NCBI RefSeq assembly: GCF_030852425.1
Contig: NZ_NSDM01000001.1
Location: forward strand, 124,001 to 188,000
From: Saccharothrix longispora
Lineage (GTDB): Bacteria > Actinomycetota > Actinomycetes > Mycobacteriales > Pseudonocardiaceae
Direction of reading: 5' to 3'
DNA: 64,000 nt
Position 1 is the first letter of the stretch; each line of letters starts with the position of its first letter. Under the pieces are notes generated by a model, which did no database searches, had not been told where the DNA came from, and saw only the letters and a program-made list of their open reading frames with translations. Position numbers and translations under genes: made by a program. Of this stretch, positions 26,421 to 37,460 are shown piece after piece.

Positions 26421-26989
26421 ATGTCCGCCGCTCTGCGGCACCCGGTCGGCCCGCACACCGTCGACGAGTGGCCGGCCCTGCCCCCTGCGGAGGACGGCGC
26501 TCGCACCGAGCTGATCCTGGGTGCCTCCACGTGTCTCCCGCGCCCTCCGGCGAGCACCAGCTCGCCGCTCACCGACTCGCCCGCCTCATCGAGGACGCCG
26601 TGGAGGATGCCGGCCGAACGGACCTGTACGTCGTCCCCGCGGTGGACGTGAAGATCTCCTCGGAGCTGCGCACCGCGCCGACACCGGACGTCGTGGTGCT
26701 CGACCGGAGACCAGCCGGTGTCAGCCTTCCCGCGGAGGCACTGGCACTCGCGGTGGAGGTGTGGTCGCCCGCGAACAGGCAGGCCGGACGCGGAGCGAAG
26801 ATGTGGGCCTACGCCGAGGCGGGGGTCCCGTTCGTGTGGACCCTCGACCCGAGGCACGGGTTGATCGCCCACCGCCTCGACCAAGGCGTCTACGTGCCGG
26901 AGAACGTCGTCACGACCGGCGAACCGGTGACGATCACCGCCTCACCCGTCACCGTCGAGGTGGACCTGGCGCGGCTGATCGCCTTCTAG
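26421..26989 (+). pseudogene. Uma2-family (DUF820) nuclease-like gene with a frameshift
   Basis: Uma2 proteins have a PD-(D/E)XK-like fold; their function is poorly known. The N-terminal part (MSAALRHPVGPHTVDEWPALPPAEDGARTELI split over the family's HTVDEW and ARTELI motifs) is in one frame. From about 26522 the matching continuation LHVSPAPSGEHQLAAHRLARL is in the next frame and runs to the stop at 26989. Restoring one missing base near 26515-26525 would join them into about 190 residues, the normal length. The ATG at 26421 follows GGAGG. Either the gene is decayed or the base is a sequence error. Its stop overlaps the convergent truA stop. Confidence 0.75.
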
Positions 26990-27774
26990 GCCGTCGCCAC
27001 CCGCACGTTGCGCGTCACGGCCGCGCGCGCGGCCAGTTCGTCGTCCGCCGGGTAGTCCACCCGGACGAGCGACAAGCCGTGCGGTGGGGCCACGGTGACC
27101 GCGCTCGACCTGGCGGTCAGCGACAGCAGCGACGCGGGCCAGCCCACCGGCTTCCGCCCCTCCCCCACGGCCAGCAGCGCGCCCACCAGGCTGCGCACCA
27201 TCGAGTGGCAGAACGCGTCCGCCGACACGAACGCCGTCAGCACGTCCCCCTCGCGCTCCCACACGAGCCGCTGGAGCTCGCGGATGGTCGTCGCACCCTC
27301 GCGACGCCGGCAGAAGGCGCAGAAGTCCCGCTCCCCCAGCAGCAGCGCCGACGCCTCGTTCAGCGCGCCCAGGTCCAGCGGGCGGGGCCAGGACAGGGTG
27401 TCCAGCCTCCGCAGCGGGTGCGCGCCGGACGGGGCGTCGGTCACCCGGTACTCGTAGTGCCGCCTCAGCGCCGCGAACCGGGCGTCGAAAGCGGCGGGCA
27501 CCACCCGCGCCGAGAACACCCGCACGTCCGGCGGCAGGGCCCGGGCCAGGCGCTTGGGCAGGGCGGCGACGTCCACCGACGACGGCAGGTCGGCGTGCGC
27601 CACCTGGCCCGCCGCGTGCACGCCGGCGTCCGTCCTCCCCGCCACGGTCAGCGAGACGTCGTGCCGCAGCACCGTGGACGTCGTGTCCTCCAGCACCCCG
27701 CACACCGTGCGCCGACCGGGTTGCCGCGCCCACCCGGAGAAGTCCGTGCCGTCGTACGCCAGGTCCAGGCGCAC
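26986..27774 (-). CDS. truA: tRNA pseudouridine synthase A (positions 38-40)
   Basis: TruA makes pseudouridine in the tRNA anticodon stem-loop. The product has [17 protein letters not shown] at the N terminus and the catalytic Asp49 in GRTDAGVHA, with the usual length of 262 aa. The GTG at 27774 has no good ribosome site and lies 4 nt after a strong hairpin. An in-frame CTG at 27835-27837 overlaps the rplQ stop (CTGA) behind AAGGA and would add 21 residues. Those residues end GLVRV, as in some actinobacterial TruA proteins. The true start is therefore open. It follows rplQ, the common arrangement. Confidence 0.93.
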   Translation of the reverse strand: MRLDLAYDGTDFSGWARQPGRRTVCGVLEDTTSTVLRHDVSLTVAGRTDAGVHAAGQVAHADLPSSVDVAALPKRLARALPPDVRVFSARVVPAAFDARFAALRRHYEYRVTDAPSGAHPLRRLDTLSWPRPLDLGALNEASALLLGERDFCAFCRRREGATTIRELQRLVWEREGDVLTAFVSADAFCHSMVRSLVGALLAVGEGRKPVGWPASLLSLTARSSAVTVAPPHGLSLVRVDYPADDELAARAAVTRNVRVATA

Positions 27775-27778
27775 GCGA

Positions 27779-27815
27779 ACGAGCCCGTCACCCCCGGTGG
27801 GGGCGACGGGCTCGT
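27779..27815 (-). terminator. Hairpin between rplQ and truA
   Basis: Perfect 11-bp arms ACGAGCCCGTC (27779-27789) and GACGGGCTCGT (27805-27815) enclose a second CCCCC/GGGGG stem. It starts 18 nt after the rplQ stop and touches the region just before the truA GTG. It may end most rplQ transcripts or limit truA expression. Confidence 0.7.
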
Positions 27816-27833
27816 CGGTGAAGTGCTCGTCCG

Positions 27834-28406
27834 TCAGGACTCGTCCTTCTTCGCCTGCGGCTCGGCGGACTCGTCGTCGGCGCCCTCGGCGGGCTCCTCG
27901 GTCGCGTCCTTGGTGGCGGACTCGGGCGCCTCGGCGTCCTGGTCCTCCACCTCGTCGGCCTTGGTCTCCTCGGCGGCCGGAGCCGCCTTGGGGGCCTGGT
28001 CCTTGGCGAACTTCGTCTTGCGGGCGCGCTCCGCCTCGGAGGTGACGGTCTGCTCCGCGACCAGCTCGATCACGGCCATGGGGGCGTTGTCGCCCTTGCG
28101 CGGCAGCGTCTTGGTGATGCGGGTGTAACCGCCGGCACGCTCGGCGAACTGCGGGCCGATCTCGGCGAACAGCTTGTGCACGATGTCCTTGTCACGGATG
28201 ACCTTGAGGATCTCGCGACGGTTGTGCAGGTCGCCGACCTTCGCCTTGCTGATCAGCTTCTCGGCGTACGGGCGCAGCCGCTTCGCCTTGGCCTCGGTCG
28301 TCGTGATCCGACCGTGCGTGAACAGGGACGTGGCCAGGTTGGCCAGCATCAGCCGCTCGTGGGCCGGCGAGCCCCCGAGACGCGGTCCCTTGGTGGGGGT
28401 GGGCAT
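27834..28406 (-). CDS. rplQ: 50S ribosomal protein L17 with acidic C-terminal tail
   Basis: L17 binds 23S rRNA near the exit tunnel. Residues 1-118 match the bacterial family ([21 protein letters not shown] start). The remaining 70 or so residues are rich in Ala, Glu, Asp and Lys, giving 190 aa in total, longer than the 117-130 typical of many phyla. Acidic tails on L17 are known in actinobacteria. It follows rpoA by 58 nt, the standard order. Confidence 0.98.
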   Translation of the reverse strand: MPTPTKGPRLGGSPAHERLMLANLATSLFTHGRITTTEAKAKRLRPYAEKLISKAKVGDLHNRREILKVIRDKDIVHKLFAEIGPQFAERAGGYTRITKTLPRKGDNAPMAVIELVAEQTVTSEAERARKTKFAKDQAPKAAPAAEETKADEVEDQDAEAPESATKDATEEPAEGADDESAEPQAKKDES

Positions 28407-28464
28407 CGAATTGCTCCTCGGATTTCTTCCTGATCCTCTGCTCCGGGCCGGCCGCTAGCGGCCT

Positions 28465-29517
28465 TCAGAGCTGCTCGGTCTCCGCGTAGTCCTGGCCGTC
28501 GTCGTGGGAGTCCACGGTCGTGTCCGCGCCCCAGCCCTCGGCGGGGTAGTCGGACGCGGCGGCCGACGGGTCGAACCCAGGGGGGCTGTCCTTCAGCGCG
28601 AGGCCGAGGCCGACGAGCTTCATCTTGACCTCGTCGATCGACTTGGCGCCGAAGTTGCGGATGTCCAGCAGGTCCGCCTCGCTGCGCGAGACCAGCTCGC
28701 CCACCGTGTGGATGCCCTCGCGCTTGAGGCAGTTGTACGACCGGACGGTGAGGTCCAGGTCCTCGATCGGCATCGCGAACGCCGCGATGGTGTCGGCCTC
28801 GGCGGGCGACGGTCCGATCTCGATGCCCTCGGCGTCGATGTTCAGCTCGCGCGCGAGGCCGAACAGCTCCACCAGCGTCTTGCCCGCGGACGCGACGGCG
28901 TCGCGCGGCGTGATGGAGGGCTTGGTCTCCACGTCGAGGATCAGCTTGTCGAAGTCGGTCCGCTGCTCGACACGGGTGGCCTCGACCTTGTAGGTCACCT
29001 TCATGACGGGCGAGTAGATCGAGTCGACGGGGATGCGGCCGATCTCGGCACCGGCCTGCTTGTTCTGCACGGCGGGGACGTAGCCGCGACCGCGCTCGAC
29101 CACGAGCTCGATCTCCAGCTTGCCCTTGCCGTTCAGGGTGGCGATGTGCAGGTCGGGGTTGTGCACGGTGACACCGGCCGGGGGCACGATGTCGCCGGCG
29201 GTCACCGCACCCGGCCCCTGCTTGCGCAGGTACATGGTCACCGGCTCGTCCTCCTCGGAGCTGACGACCAGCTCCTTGAGGTTGAGGATGATGTCGGTGA
29301 CGTCTTCCTTCACACCGGGGACGGTCGTGAACTCGTGCAGCACGCCGTCGATGCGGATGCTGGTCACGGCCGCGCCGGGGATGGACGACAGCAGGGTGCG
29401 GCGGATGGAGTTGCCGAGGGTGTAGCCGAAGCCCGGCTCCAGCGGCTCGATGACGAACCGGGAGCGGGTCTCGTTGACCGCTTCCTCGCTGAGCGAGGGG
29501 CGCTGGGAAATCAGCAC
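28465..29517 (-). CDS. rpoA: DNA-directed RNA polymerase alpha subunit
   Basis: The alpha subunit dimerises to start RNA polymerase assembly; its C-terminal domain contacts UP elements and activators. The 350-aa product has the N-terminal assembly domain ([21 protein letters not shown]) and the C-terminal helix-hairpin-helix domain ([16 protein letters not shown]), ending in an acidic tail. It begins with GTG at 29517. A stable hairpin separates it from rpsD, 148 bp upstream. Confidence 0.99.
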   Translation of the reverse strand: MLISQRPSLSEEAVNETRSRFVIEPLEPGFGYTLGNSIRRTLLSSIPGAAVTSIRIDGVLHEFTTVPGVKEDVTDIILNLKELVVSSEEDEPVTMYLRKQGPGAVTAGDIVPPAGVTVHNPDLHIATLNGKGKLEIELVVERGRGYVPAVQNKQAGAEIGRIPVDSIYSPVMKVTYKVEATRVEQRTDFDKLILDVETKPSITPRDAVASAGKTLVELFGLARELNIDAEGIEIGPSPAEADTIAAFAMPIEDLDLTVRSYNCLKREGIHTVGELVSRSEADLLDIRNFGAKSIDEVKMKLVGLGLALKDSPPGFDPSAAASDYPAEGWGADTTVDSHDDGQDYAETEQL

Positions 29518-29630
29518 TGGGTTCTTCCTCTTCTACTACCCCGACGCCCGCTATTTGACGCCGTGGGATGCCGGTCGCGGAGACCGGCGAACGCGTGCGG
29601 CACACCATTCCGTGCCGTCGCGGGACCCGA

Positions 29631-29660
29631 CTGGAGGGGCCTCGCGAGAGGCCCCTCCAG
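29631..29660 (-). terminator. Perfect 13-bp hairpin right after rpsD
   Basis: CTGGAGGGGCCTC (29631-29643) and its exact complement (29648-29660) enclose a 4-nt loop. It starts 5 nt after the rpsD stop, inside what is normally one operon with rpoA. It could be a partial terminator or an RNA-processing site. The 113 bp from here to rpoA show no clear promoter. Confidence 0.65.
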
Positions 29661-29665
29661 GAGGA

Positions 29666-30271
29666 TCACTTCGAGTAGAGCTCGACGATCAGCTGCTCGG
29701 TGACGGGCGTGTCGATCTGCGCCCGCTCCGGCAGCTGGTGGACCAGGATGCGCAGGTTGGACTGCACGACCTGGAGCCACGCCGGGATCGGCCGGTCGCC
29801 GAACGACGCGCGCGCGGCCTCGAAGGGCAGCGTGGGCAGCGACTTCGGCTTCACGTCGATGATGTCGAACTTCGACACCTGGTAGCTGGGGATGTTCACC
29901 TTCTGGCCGTTGACCAGGAAGTGGCCGTGGCTGACCAGCTGGCGGGCCTGGCGACGGGTGCGCGCGAGACCGGCGCGGTACACCACGTTGTCCAGGCGGG
30001 ACTCCAGGATCTGCAGCAGGTTCTCACCGGTCTTGCCGGTGCGGCGGACCGCTTCCTTGTAGTAGCGGACGAACTGCTTCTCCAGCACGCCGTACGTGTA
30101 GCGGGCCTTCTGCTTCTCCTGGAGCTGGAGCAGGTACTCCGACTCCTTGATGCGACCGCGGCCGTGCTGGCCGGGCGGGTAGGGACGGCGCTCGAACGCC
30201 TGGTCCCCACCGACGAGGTCGACCTTGAGGCGACGCGAGATGCGCGTGGCCGGTCCGGTGTAACGAGCCAT
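29666..30271 (-). CDS. rpsD: 30S ribosomal protein S4
   Basis: S4 nucleates assembly of the 30S body. The 201-aa product has the family layout: [15 protein letters not shown] at the N terminus, then an S4 RNA-binding domain ([25 protein letters not shown] split over the central motif) and a conserved C terminus ending ELYSK. Position between rpsK and rpoA is standard. Confidence 0.99.
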   Translation of the reverse strand: MARYTGPATRISRRLKVDLVGGDQAFERRPYPPGQHGRGRIKESEYLLQLQEKQKARYTYGVLEKQFVRYYKEAVRRTGKTGENLLQILESRLDNVVYRAGLARTRRQARQLVSHGHFLVNGQKVNIPSYQVSKFDIIDVKPKSLPTLPFEAARASFGDRPIPAWLQVVQSNLRILVHQLPERAQIDTPVTEQLIVELYSK

Positions 30272-30294
30272 GGTGTCTTACTCCTCCCCGTGCC

Positions 30295-30702
30295 TCAGAC
30301 CCGGCGCCGCTTGGGCGGGCGGCAGCCGTTGTGGGGCTGCGGGGTCACGTCCTGGATGGTGCCGACCTCGAGGCCGGCGGCCTGCAGCGAACGGATCGCG
30401 GTCTCGCGGCCGGAGCCGGGACCCTTCACGAACACGTCCACCTTGCGCATGCCGTGCTCGGCGGCCTTGCGCGCGGCGTTCTCCGCGGCCATCTGCGCGG
30501 CGAAGGGGGTCGACTTGCGCGAGCCCTTGAAGCCGACGTGGCCGGCGGAAGCCCAGCTGATCACGTTGCCCAGCGGGTCCGTGATGGACACGATGGTGTT
30601 GTTGAACGTGCTCTTGATGTGGGCCTGGCCGTGCGAGACGTTCTTCTTTTCCTTGCGCCGGACCTTCTTGACCCCGGCGCCCGTGCGGGACTTGGGTGGC
30701 AT
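30295..30702 (-). CDS. rpsK: 30S ribosomal protein S11
   Basis: S11 lies on the platform of the 30S subunit and contacts mRNA upstream of the P site. The 135-aa product has the family core [21 protein letters not shown] and the C-terminal [15 protein letters not shown]. The short basic N terminus ([17 protein letters not shown]) is typical. It lies between rpsM and rpsD. Confidence 0.99.
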   Translation of the reverse strand: MPPKSRTGAGVKKVRRKEKKNVSHGQAHIKSTFNNTIVSITDPLGNVISWASAGHVGFKGSRKSTPFAAQMAAENAARKAAEHGMRKVDVFVKGPGSGRETAIRSLQAAGLEVGTIQDVTPQPHNGCRPPKRRRV

Positions 30703-30735
30703 CTCTGGGTGATCTCCTACGTAGTACGCGAGGTG

Positions 30736-31116
30736 TTACTTCTTGCCGGCCTTCTTCTTGCCCGCCACGGTCTTCTTCGGACCCTTGCGGGTGCGCGCGT
30801 TCGTCTTGGTGCGCTGCCCGCGGACGGGCAGGTTGCGACGGTGGCGCAGACCCTGGTAGGTGCCGATTTCCATCTTGCGGCGGATGTCGGCCTGAACCTC
30901 GCGGCGGAGGTCACCCTCGACCTTGAAGTTGTTCTCGATGTAGTCCCGCAGCTTCGCCAGGTCGGTGTCGCCGAGGTCCTTGACCCGGAGGTCGGGGGAC
31001 AGCTCGGTGGCGGTCAGCACTTCCTTGGACCGCGTGCGCCCGATGCCGAAGATGTAGGTCAGCGCGATCTCCAACCGCTTTTCGCGGGGGAGGTCGACGC
31101 CAGCGAGTCGTGCCAT
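30736..31116 (-). CDS. rpsM: 30S ribosomal protein S13
   Basis: S13 is in the head of the 30S subunit and forms bridges to the 50S. The 126-aa product starts [21 protein letters not shown] (ATG at 31116) and has the RNA-binding tail [18 protein letters not shown]. An in-frame upstream extension is open but has no family match. The 242-bp gap to rpmJ contains a small CCGGTCG/CGACCGG hairpin at 31196-31215 and no gene. Confidence 0.99.
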   Translation of the reverse strand: MARLAGVDLPREKRLEIALTYIFGIGRTRSKEVLTATELSPDLRVKDLGDTDLAKLRDYIENNFKVEGDLRREVQADIRRKMEIGTYQGLRHRRNLPVRGQRTKTNARTRKGPKKTVAGKKKAGKK

Positions 31117-31358
31117 GCGGCGCTTGCTCCTAACAGTGGTGTCGCTCCAGGTCTGCTCCTCGCCCGGTCCCGGGACTGACTCGCTGTGCCAGTGTCCGGT
31201 CGCTCTCACGACCGGGTGTCCCGGCCCCGGCCTGGAGTCCGGGGGTGTGCCAGGGGACGTGCGGGTGGTGGTGCGCCCGCGCGCGTCCCCGGCAGGTGCG
31301 AGGAGGCTTGCTTGCTGGTCGCGTCCCTGAAGACTCGACTAGTGCCGGTTGGCTCTGG

Positions 31359-31472
31359 TCAGCCCTGGCGCTGCTTGTGGCGCAGGTTCTCGCAGATGAC
31401 CATGACCCGGCCGTGACGGCGGATCACCTTGCACTTGTCGCAGATCTTCTTGACGCTCGGCTGGACCTTCAC
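31359..31472 (-). CDS. rpmJ: 50S ribosomal protein L36, zinc-binding form
   Basis: L36 is the smallest 50S protein. Reading the minus strand from the GTG at 31472 gives 37 residues, starting [14 protein letters not shown] and ending RHKQRQG. Cys11, Cys14, Cys27 and His32 form the zinc site of the C+ type. It lies between infA and rpsM, exactly where rpmJ is expected. Confidence 0.96.
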   Translation of the reverse strand: MKVQPSVKKICDKCKVIRRHGRVMVICENLRHKQRQG

Positions 31473-31494
31473 GCCTGAGCTTCTCCTGCGTCAG

Positions 31495-31522
31495 CCGGCG
31501 CGCCCCTGCTTGAGCGCGCCGG
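31495..31522 (-). terminator. Perfect 9-bp hairpin after infA
   Basis: CCGGCGCGC (31495-31503) and GCGCGCCGG (31514-31522) enclose a 10-nt loop. It begins 3 nt after the infA stop and lies before rpmJ. Partial termination or mRNA processing are both possible. Confidence 0.5.
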
Positions 31523-31525
31523 AGG

Positions 31526-31747
31526 TCACTTGTAGCGGTAGACGATGCGCCCGCGGGACAGGTCGTAGGGCGAGAGCTCCACGACAACCCGGTCCTCAGG
31601 GAGGATGCGGATGTAGTGCTGACGCATCTTGCCGCTGATGTGTGCCAGGACCTTGTGACCGTTCTCCAACTCGACGCGGAACATCGCGTTGGGAAGCGGT
31701 TCTACTACGCGGCCCTCGACCTCAATGGCCCCGTCCTTCTTGCCCAT
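31526..31747 (-). CDS. infA: Translation initiation factor IF-1
   Basis: IF-1 is an OB-fold protein that occupies the A site during initiation. The 73-aa product starts [20 protein letters not shown] (ATG at 31747) and ends [11 protein letters not shown], the full family length. It is first in an operon with rpmJ, rpsM, rpsK, rpsD, rpoA and rplQ. Confidence 0.99.
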   Translation of the reverse strand: MGKKDGAIEVEGRVVEPLPNAMFRVELENGHKVLAHISGKMRQHYIRILPEDRVVVELSPYDLSRGRIVYRYK

Positions 31748-31893
31748 GTCCTCCGCGTTTCGTGACGGTGGGTGTTTCTTCGGAGTGCGGGCACGCGCTG
31801 CCCCGACTCCGCGGTAAGGCCCTTGGCGAACCCTGCCCACCGGGGCGAACCCCAGGCATGGCGGAACCGGCGCGACGTGTGCGCCACCGCTCC

Positions 31894-31922
31894 ATACTAC
31901 GCGCGTCCGCGCCCGTGCCCAA
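31894..31922 (-). promoter_or_regulatory. Promoter of the infA-rplQ operon
   Basis: On the minus strand a -35 box TTGGGC (31917-31922) and a -10 box TAGTAT (31894-31899) are spaced by exactly 17 bp. The predicted start near 31887 gives a leader of about 140 nt. Confidence 0.7.
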
Positions 31923-31969
31923 ATCGAGCGCCGTCGAAGACCGTCCGACGCGCTTCGTCGCAGGTCAGG

Positions 31970-32437
31970 TCACCTGCGGGTGGTCAGCCACACCGAGCCG
32001 AGGACCGAGCCCGGGACCAGCGCCACCCACAGGAACCACGGGTACGCGAAGCCGTTCCCGCCCAGCACGCTGACCAGGAACCAGACCACGAGGTTCACCG
32101 CGCTCACGCTCAGCCAGAGCGTGGTGAGCACCCGGAGCACCGTCCGGCCGACGCCGGCCCGCCTCCCCGGCGGGAGGGGCGCCGGGGACGGCGGGGCCGC
32201 GGGCGGCGCGAGCGGGAGCGGGGTGGGCAGGAGCGGGGTGGGCACCTGCGGGAGGTCGGCCGTCAGGGCGGCCAGGTCGCCGCGCGTCCTGGCCTGCCAG
32301 GCGTGGACCACGCGGGCGTCGAACTCCTCCAGGTCGAGGCTGCCGTCCGCGTGGGCGCGGCGGAGCCAGTCCTGGACCAGTTCGCGGTCGGGGTCGGAGG
32401 CGCGGAGGTCGCCGGGGCGCACGGGCGGCTGCGTCAC
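31970..32437 (-). CDS. DUF1707 (SHOCT-like) domain protein with two membrane helices
   Basis: The first 55 residues match DUF1707 (RASDPDRELVQDWLRRAHADG, LDLEEFDARV, ARTRGDLAALTADLP). Such N-terminal domains are common on small actinobacterial membrane proteins of unknown function. A Pro/Leu-rich linker follows, then two helices (about 102-122 and 128-150). It sits alone between map and infA, possibly as an insertion in an otherwise conserved gene order. The GTG start has only a weak ribosome site. Confidence 0.88.
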   Translation of the reverse strand: MTQPPVRPGDLRASDPDRELVQDWLRRAHADGSLDLEEFDARVVHAWQARTRGDLAALTADLPQVPTPLLPTPLPLAPPAAPPSPAPLPPGRRAGVGRTVLRVLTTLWLSVSAVNLVVWFLVSVLGGNGFAYPWFLWVALVPGSVLGSVWLTTRR

Positions 32438-32522
32438 GCACCCATGGTGGCGCGGCGGGAGCCGGGGCAGAAGGGGGCCGTCCCCCGGGAAGTTCGGTGG
32501 GCGCGGGTCCCGCGCCCACCGG

Positions 32523-33350
32523 TCAGCCCTCGTCGGGGGCGGTCAGCACCCAGGGGCCGTCGTCCGTGATGGCGACGGAGTGCTCCCAGTGCGCCGCGCG
32601 CGAACCGTCGGCCGTGACGACGGTCCAGCCGTCGTCCAGCTCCACCGTGCTCTCGCCGCCCAGCGTCAGCATCGGCTCGATGGCGATGGCCATGCCGACC
32701 TTCAGCCTCGGGCCCTTGCCGGGCTTGCCGTGGTTCGGCAGGAACGGGTCCATGTGCATCTTGGTGCCGATGCCGTGGCCGCCGTAGCCGTCCACGATGC
32801 CGTACTCGATCCCGTGCTCCTCGCCCGCCAGGATCGTGGCCGACTCGATGGCGAACGAGATGTCGCTCAGCTTGTTGCCGGGCACCGCGGCGGCGATGCC
32901 CGCCTCCATCGACCGCCTGGTGGCCTCGGACAGCTTCAGCTCGGCGTCGCTCACCGCGCCCACCGCGAGCGTGACGGCCGAGTCACCGTGCCAGCCGTCG
33001 AGGATGGCGCCGCAGTCGATCGAGATCAGGTCGCCCTCGGCGAGGACCTGCGTCCGCGCCGGGATGCCGTGGACCACCTGCTCGTTCACCGACGCGCAGA
33101 TCGACGCCGGGAAGCCGTGGTAGCCCTTGAACGACGGGACCGCACCGGCGTCGCGGATGCTCTGCTCCGCCAGCTCGTCCAGCTCGGCGGTGCTGACCCC
33201 GGCCTTGGTGTGCGCGGTCAGCAGCGCCAGGGTGCGCGCCACGACCAGCCCGGCGGCCCGCATGGCCTCCAGCTGGCCGCGGCTCTTGATCTCGATCATG
33301 CGGTCACGACCGGGGAGCACGCGGCGCAGGGCATCGACGACACCGTTCAC
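32523..33350 (-). CDS. map: Methionine aminopeptidase, type I
   Basis: Map removes the N-terminal Met from nascent proteins. Metal ligands are visible as Asp112 (ISIDCG), Asp123 (WHGDSAV), His192 (YGGHGIG), Glu225 (AIEPML) and Glu256 (WEHSVAI). The GTG at 33350 overlaps the adk stop (GTGA), giving 275 aa. An internal ATG at 33299 ([14 protein letters not shown]) would give the more standard 258 aa, but neither start has a strong ribosome site. secY-adk-map is the usual order. Confidence 0.97.
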   Translation of the reverse strand: MNGVVDALRRVLPGRDRMIEIKSRGQLEAMRAAGLVVARTLALLTAHTKAGVSTAELDELAEQSIRDAGAVPSFKGYHGFPASICASVNEQVVHGIPARTQVLAEGDLISIDCGAILDGWHGDSAVTLAVGAVSDAELKLSEATRRSMEAGIAAAVPGNKLSDISFAIESATILAGEEHGIEYGIVDGYGGHGIGTKMHMDPFLPNHGKPGKGPRLKVGMAIAIEPMLTLGGESTVELDDGWTVVTADGSRAAHWEHSVAITDDGPWVLTAPDEG

Positions 33351-33897
33351 TTCACGTCGCGCAGCGCGCGGAGGGCGCGCTCGCTGATCTCGTCCACGTC
33401 GCCCACCGCGTCGATCGAGACGACGATGTCGGCGTAGTGGTCGAGCAGCGGCGCGGTCTCCGTGCGGTACACCTGCTGGCGGTGCCGGATGACCTCTTCC
33501 TTGTCGTCCGTGCGCCCGCGGGCGAGCAGGCGCTCGACCACGACGTCCTCGTCGATCCGGAACTCCAGCACCGCGTCGAGCGCGTGCCCGGACGCGGCGA
33601 GCATCTCGCCCAGCACGCCCGCCTGGGCCACGTTGCGCGGGAAGCCGTCGAGCAGGAACCCGCCCGTGGCGTCCGCCTGGGCCAGCCGGTCGCGGACCAT
33701 CTCGTTGGTCACCTCGTCCGGCACGAGCTCGCCGGAGTCCAGGTACTCCTGGACCTCCTTGCCGAGATCGGTCTGCCGGCTGATGTGGGCGCGGAAGAGG
33801 TCCCCCGTGGAGATGTGCGGCACGCCGAGCTTGGCGCTGAGGACCAGGGCCTGCGTGCCCTTGCCCGCTCCGGGCGGGCCGACGAGAACGAGTCGCA

Positions 33898-33898
<1 letters not shown>
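33347..33898 (-). CDS. adk: Adenylate kinase
   Basis: Adk interconverts AMP, ADP and ATP. The 183-aa product starts with GTG, has the P-loop GPPGAGKGT (7-15), the AMP site STGDLFRAH and the FLLDGFPRN segment. It lacks the long zinc-type LID insertion, giving the short form usual in actinobacteria. The start shares one base with the secY stop (TAGTG), so the two are coupled. Confidence 0.98.
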
Positions 33899-35208
<1,310 letters not shown>

Positions 35209-35743
35209 GCGAACCTCCATCAGCGTTGCCGCCCCACTGGGGTCGGCATCTCTGCGGTACCGGCTGTGTTGCCGGCACAGTCTTGCGGGCATACCGCCGA
35301 CACTCGCCGACGGTGGCGGAAGCGACGGGTAGCCGCGACCGACCCGGAGGACATCCGGGTTCAGCCCGCGACTTTAACAGCCGCGAGGCCGATCGCCGTA
35401 GCCAGTCGTCCTTCACACTTCGTACCTGATCGACTACGGCGGTCTACAAGCCCCCGAACGGATCAAGTTCCGATGCTTCCGGCCGGTCGCGCGGACCGGC
35501 GGTCCTCCACGGGGGCGCCACCGGGTCGGCCGAGGGGGCGTGGTGCGCCCTGAGGACGGCCGTGCGGGCCTTTCCGGGGCGCGCCGGGCCCGTTGTGGGC
35601 CGGAACACGCCGGAGGGGACTGCGGGGCACGTGGGGCGGTGTCGGTGCCGGCCCGCGAAACCCGTTACGCCCTGGGCGAACAGCGTCTCGGACGGGCCCG
35701 TCCGCCGGGTTGACCGTTAAAAAGCCGCGCCCGTGACGCGGAC
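35209..35743. other. Gene-free stretch between secY and rplO
   Basis: I see no gene here. The part next to secY must hold its leader and probably a promoter. A TAAAGT -10-like box on the minus strand near 35373 is the best candidate, without a convincing -35 box. The part towards rplO is very GC-rich and contains nothing I can identify except the rplO terminator at its end. Confidence 0.5.
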
Positions 35744-35774
35744 CGGCCCCCGGAGCGGGAGGCTCCGGGGGCCG
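35744..35774 (-). terminator. Terminator after rplO
   Basis: Perfect 13-bp arms CGGCCCCCGGAGC (35744-35756) and GCTCCGGGGGCCG (35762-35774) enclose GGGAG. It lies 18 nt after the rplO stop and marks the end of the spc operon transcript ahead of secY. Confidence 0.82.
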
Positions 35775-35792
35775 TTCGCGTGCTGGTGCGGT

Positions 35793-36236
35793 CTAGAGCA
35801 CCGTGTGCGTGCCGCCGGCGGCGGCGATCTTCTCGACCGCGCTGCCCGAGAACTTGTTCGCCACGACGTCGACCTTCACGCCGTTCAGGTCACCGTTGCC
35901 GAGGACCTTGACGAGCTCGTTCTTGCGCACCAGGCCCGCGTGGATCAGGGCGTCCACGTCGACGCGGCCACCGTCCGGGAAGACCCGGGCGATGTCGCCG
36001 ACGTTCACGACCTGGTACTCGGTGCGGAACGGGTTGCGGAAGCCCTTGAGCTTCGGCAGGCGCATGTGCAGCGGCATCTGGCCACCCTCGAAGCGCGGGG
36101 AGACGTTCTTCCGCGCGCCGGTGCCCTTCGTACCGCGACCTGCCGTCTTGCCCTTGGAGCCCTCACCGCGACCGACACGGGTCTTCGCGGTCTTGGCGCC
36201 GGGGGCCGGACGCAGGTCATGGATCTTGATGGTCAC
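35793..36236 (-). CDS. rplO: 50S ribosomal protein L15
   Basis: L15 is a late-assembly 23S rRNA-binding protein. The 147-aa product starts [15 protein letters not shown] (GTG at 36236 behind GGAGGT) and has the glycine-rich [17 protein letters not shown]. The start overlaps the rpmD stop as GTGA. It is the last gene of the spc operon here. Confidence 0.98.
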   Translation of the reverse strand: MTIKIHDLRPAPGAKTAKTRVGRGEGSKGKTAGRGTKGTGARKNVSPRFEGGQMPLHMRLPKLKGFRNPFRTEYQVVNVGDIARVFPDGGRVDVDALIHAGLVRKNELVKVLGNGDLNGVKVDVVANKFSGSAVEKIAAAGGTHTVL

Positions 36237-36424
36237 GACTGGACCTCCTCGACGACCACCAGGTGGCGGACGGCCTGGATCAGGCCGCGCACCTGCGGCG
36301 TGTCCTCGCGGACCACCGACTGGCGGATCTTGCGCAACCCCAGGGTCCGGAGGGACTCGCGGTGGTTGTGCTTGGTACCGATGCTGCTCTTGACCTGGGT
36401 CACCTTGAGCTGGGCCACGGTCAC
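36233..36424 (-). CDS. rpmD: 50S ribosomal protein L30
   Basis: L30 is a small 50S protein. The core [19 protein letters not shown] and the helix [14 protein letters not shown] are diagnostic. The GTG at 36424 overlaps the rpsE stop (GTGA) and gives 63 aa; a second GTG at 36418 would give 61 aa. Overlaps at both ends indicate tight coupling with rpsE and rplO. Confidence 0.97.
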   Translation of the reverse strand: MTVAQLKVTQVKSSIGTKHNHRESLRTLGLRKIRQSVVREDTPQVRGLIQAVRHLVVVEEVQS

Positions 36425-37026
36425 ACCGCCCCTGCACGGGCGCGGAGCATGCCGGCGGGAGCCACGTCCTCGAGCGGCAGGCCGCGGCGGGCGGCCACCT
36501 CCTCGGGGCGCTGGAGGCCCTTCAGGGCCGCCACCGTGGCGTGCACGATGTTGATGGCGTTGTCCGAGCCCAGCGACTTGCTCAGCACGTCGTGGACACC
36601 GGCGCACTCCAGCACCGCGCGGACGGCGCCACCGGCGATGACACCGGTACCGGCCGACGCCGGGCGGAGCAGGACGACACCGGCCGCCTTCTCGCCCTGG
36701 ACCGGGTGGGGGATCGTGCCCGCGATGCGGGGGACACGGAAGAAGTTCTTCTTCGCCTCCTCCACACCCTTGGCGATCGCCGCCGGCACTTCCTTGGCCT
36801 TGCCGTAGCCGACACCGACCATGCCGTCGCCGTCGCCGACCACGACGAGGGCGGTGAAGCTGAAGCGACGACCACCCTTCACGACCTTGGAGACGCGGTT
36901 GATCGCGACCACGCGCTCCAGGTGCGGGGTCTTCTCCTGGGCCGCGCCGCCGCGGCCGCCATCACGACGGTCGCGACGCTCTCCGCGCTCGCCCCCGCCG
37001 CCTTCGCGACGCGTGCGTCCTGGCAT
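36421..37026 (-). CDS. rpsE: 30S ribosomal protein S5
   Basis: S5 is at the mRNA entry site and affects decoding fidelity. The 201-aa product has an Arg/Gly-rich N-terminal extension (about 1-33), then [19 protein letters not shown] and the C-terminal fold with [14 protein letters not shown]. The motif VKGGRRFSF is intact. Confidence 0.99.
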   Translation of the reverse strand: MPGRTRREGGGGERGERRDRRDGGRGGAAQEKTPHLERVVAINRVSKVVKGGRRFSFTALVVVGDGDGMVGVGYGKAKEVPAAIAKGVEEAKKNFFRVPRIAGTIPHPVQGEKAAGVVLLRPASAGTGVIAGGAVRAVLECAGVHDVLSKSLGSDNAINIVHATVAALKGLQRPEEVAARRGLPLEDVAPAGMLRARAGAV

Positions 37027-37060
37027 CAGGCGTCCCTCTCAATTCCAGTGATCTGCATTG

Positions 37061-37459
37061 TCAGAACTCCAGCCCCGCCTCGCGGGCGGCGTCGGCCAGA
37101 GCCGCGATCCGGCCGTGGTAGGCGTTGCCACCGCGGTCGAACACGACCTTGGTGATGCCGGCCTCCTTCGCGCGGGCGGCGGCCAGCTGGCCGACCTTCG
37201 CCGCACGGGCCTTCTTGTCGCCGTCGACCGCGCGGACGTCCGCCTCGACCGAGGAGGCGGCGGCCAGGGTGTGGCCGGCCAGGTCGTCGATGATCTGCAC
37301 GGTGATGTGCTTCGACGACCGGTGCACCGCCAGGCGCGGGCGCTCCGCGGTGCCGCTGACCTTCTTGCGGAGGCGGAAGTGACGACGGGTCTTGGAGACG
37401 CGGCGGGTGGTCGAGATGTCCTTGCCCACCGGCTTGCGCTTGGTTGCAGTCTCGCTCAT
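37061..37459 (-). CDS. rplR: 50S ribosomal protein L18
   Basis: L18 binds 5S rRNA. The 132-aa product has a basic N terminus ([18 protein letters not shown]) followed by the family fold ([20 protein letters not shown]) and the end [12 protein letters not shown]. It starts 1 nt after the rplF stop region, in spc order. Confidence 0.99.
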   Translation of the reverse strand: MSETATKRKPVGKDISTTRRVSKTRRHFRLRKKVSGTAERPRLAVHRSSKHITVQIIDDLAGHTLAAASSVEADVRAVDGDKKARAAKVGQLAAARAKEAGITKVVFDRGGNAYHGRIAALADAAREAGLEF

Positions 37460-37460
37460 G

